A DNA stretch of 22,209 nt from DASZHJ01 sp035507155 (GTDB lineage Bacteria > Pseudomonadota > Alphaproteobacteria > ATCC43930 > CGMCC-115725). Position 1 is the first letter of the stretch, and each line of letters starts with the position of its first letter. Positions 20,966 through 22,209 of the stretch are shown here, one piece after another. The notes under the pieces were generated by a model. That model ran no database searches. It saw only the letters and a list, made by a program, of their open reading frames with translations, and was not told the origin of the DNA. Location: positions 1 to 22,209 of the forward strand of contig DATJOK010000146.1 of the NCBI GenBank assembly GCA_035507155.1, given 5' to 3'. The position numbers were made by a program, and so were the translations under genes.

Positions 20966-21697
20966 ATGAGCAGGAGACGGATCGCCGCGGCACTCGCCGC
21001 GCTCGCTTTGATGGCCGGGGCCGTGGTGGCGCTCCTTCCCGCGGGCTCGCGCCCCGCCGAGGCGCAGACGAGCTGCCCGGCGCCGCTGCCGCCGGCCAGC
21101 AACTTCACCGGCGCCACCATCTCGCAGGGTCAGTTCAAGACGGCGATCAGCAATCTCGTGGCCTATCTGACCTGCGTGCTCGGCACCGACGGCAGCGCGG
21201 CAACGGCAAAGTCGCGGCTGGGACTCGCCACGGTGGCGACCAGCGGCGCCTACGGCGATCTCGCGGGACGGCCTCTGCTGACGCCCGGCGGCGACATCCA
21301 GGGATCGAGCATCGGCGCCGCCACGGTGGCGAGGCTCCAGGGCGTCGCCGTCTCGCCCGCCGCACCCGCCAACGGCCAGGGCCTCGTCTATTCCGGCGGC
21401 TCCCAGCTCTGGATGCCGACGACGCTCGCCACCGTCGCCTTCACCGGCAATTACAACGACCTCAGCAACCGCCCCGCCAACTTCAACCCGACCGGGCCGG
21501 CAGGCGGCGCACTGACCGGCAGCTATCCCAACCCCGGCATCGGAGCGTCGGGAGTGGCGGCGGGGACTTATGCCATTTCGATAGCAACATGTGGGAATGG
21601 TCCGGTTGCATCAGGTATAACGGTCGGCGCAGATGGACGAGTAGTTGGAATTACTACCGCAATATTAACTCCCTGCGGAAGCGGAGGCGGGGGATAA
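20966..21697 (+). CDS. Fibre-like protein with N-terminal signal peptide
   Basis: A 243-residue protein. Residues 1-33 look like a Sec signal peptide: basic 'MSRRR', hydrophobic 'IAAALAALALMAGAVVALL', and a signal peptidase I-type AEA at 31-33 before Gln34. After cleavage the protein has tail-fibre-like modules: 'GAYGDLAGRPLLTPGG', 'FTGNYNDLSNRPANFN' and 'GPAGGALTGSYPNPGIG', the last being a common fibre motif near residues 178-194. The 3' 130 bases are visibly more AT-rich than the rest, and the C-terminus ends in 'CGSGGGG'. A signal peptide on a fibre-like phage protein is unexpected. AGGTGAGGA precedes the ATG. Confidence 0.74.
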   Translation: MSRRRIAAALAALALMAGAVVALLPAGSRPAEAQTSCPAPLPPASNFTGATISQGQFKTAISNLVAYLTCVLGTDGSAATAKSRLGLATVATSGAYGDLAGRPLLTPGGDIQGSSIGAATVARLQGVAVSPAAPANGQGLVYSGGSQLWMPTTLATVAFTGNYNDLSNRPANFNPTGPAGGALTGSYPNPGIGASGVAAGTYAISIATCGNGPVASGITVGADGRVVGITTAILTPCGSGGGG

Positions 21698-21732
21698 GTG
21701 TTGCAAGCGTACGATTGGTCTATTGTTGCAGA

Positions 21733-22209
21733 TCATGCAAGGTCCGCTGCCACAGGTGCGGCGAGCATGGTATCTGCGTCCCACGGGTCAAAAGATAATA
21801 GGCGACGCTCGATTGGATGAGGTCTCACGAACTCTCGGGCATTCTCATTAAGCATGGCCGCGGCCATCGAGAAAGTGCTGTTCGAGATAGCTAGTAGGTC
21901 AGCCTGCGTCAGAATATAGAAATCAAGGTACATTTCGGCGCCTGGAATTTTTTCGTTCAAGTCCTTAGCGATGATAGGAGTGAAGGATGAGAACTCGGTT
22001 GACGCGTTCGGGTCGTCGCTTGCGAGGTAGAGAACGGGATTCTTCAAATCGTCCCAAACGGCCTCAAGCCACTGGATGTACCAGTTCGATGGTGCCGGCC
22101 ATGAGAACTCACCACCCGTATAGTCTCCGCGGCGTAGATGTATAGCTACGATAGTCTGTCCATGGCTTCGGAGTCGCTCGAATGCACGGGTAACTGGCCC
22201 GCGCACCCG
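21733..22209 (-). CDS. GT11-like fucosyltransferase, partial
   Basis: The window edge cuts this reverse-strand gene; about 159 C-terminal residues are visible. They contain 'AIHLRRGDYTGG' and 'LAISNSTFSMAAAMLNENA', the conserved donor-binding motifs of GT11 alpha-1,2-fucosyltransferases and their relatives, with 'PVLYLASDDP' between them. Such enzymes add fucose or related sugars to cell-surface polysaccharide. The gene is clearly more AT-rich than the phage genes and converges on the fibre-like gene with 35 bases between stops. It could be prophage cargo that alters the receptor, or the host flank. The N-terminus lies outside the window. Confidence 0.75.
   Translation of the reverse strand, partial: RVRGPVTRAFERLRSHGQTIVAIHLRRGDYTGGEFSWPAPSNWYIQWLEAVWDDLKNPVLYLASDDPNASTEFSSFTPIIAKDLNEKIPGAEMYLDFYILTQADLLAISNSTFSMAAAMLNENAREFVRPHPIERRLLSFDPWDADTMLAAPVAADLA

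Noticed and set aside
20966..22209. Diversity-generating retroelement or invertible tail-fibre cassette
   Set aside because: No reverse transcriptase, template repeat, invertase gene or paired crossover site was found near the fibre-like gene.
1..22209. Integrase, attachment site, tRNA gene or lysis genes
   Set aside because: I looked for them on both strands and saw none, so prophage boundaries cannot be placed.

Overview
The window is the structural (morphogenesis) half of a tailed-phage genome or prophage in a high-GC alphaproteobacterium. The evidence is an ordered siphophage set, almost all on the + strand. From left to right it runs: small and large terminase, portal, prohead protease with a scaffold tail, major capsid, neck proteins, major tail protein, a two-frame tail-assembly chaperone, and a short tape measure. 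It then runs through the DUF2460, DUF2163, NlpC/P60 and tail-tip genes that also make up the Rhodobacter-type gene transfer agent (GTA) tail. These last four families are typical of alphaproteobacterial prophages and GTAs. Species cannot be set from sequence alone, and no integrase, repressor, lysis gene or attachment site lies in the window, so an intact phage, a decayed prophage and a GTA-like element all remain possible.

Layout: 1-4260 packaging and prohead genes (terminase small and large, portal, protease); 4286-4307 intrinsic terminator; 4330-5835 capsid; 5836-6600 a self-contained cargo unit (promoter, DUF4279 gene, terminator); 6615-9696 neck, tail tube and tail chaperones; 9719-10777 tape measure; 10860-11460 a higB-higA toxin-antitoxin pair on the opposite strand; 11520-13112 distal tail and hub proteins; 13141-14230 a DUF433/DUF5615 toxin-antitoxin-like pair with its own strong promoter and palindromic operator; 14275-15127 a reverse-strand DUF4760 membrane protein, a possible 11-codon ORF and a terminator; 15209-18076 NlpC/P60 peptidase and tail-tip protein; 18097-21697 five genes of variable exterior proteins (one LamG-like, one with Arg/Pro-rich repeats, one fibre-like with a signal peptide); 21733-22209 the 3' part of a GT11-like glycosyltransferase on the opposite strand, visibly richer in AT.

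The most striking feature is how the cargo is arranged. At least four non-structural cassettes sit exactly at junctions between structural genes (capsid/neck, tape measure/DUF2460, DUF2163/NlpC) and leave every structural frame intact. The higBA pair and the DUF4760 gene are antisense to the late transcript. Several carry their own promoter, operator or terminator signals, so they may be expressed in the lysogen while the structural genes are silent. A second notable feature is a repeated RNA-like element with two interleaved stems. It occurs as a 56-bp tandem pair just before the major tail gene and again, with different but still complementary stem sequence, just before the DUF2163 hub gene. 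Compound palindromes resembling dispersed chromosomal repeats lie between the terminase and portal genes and after the capsid gene.
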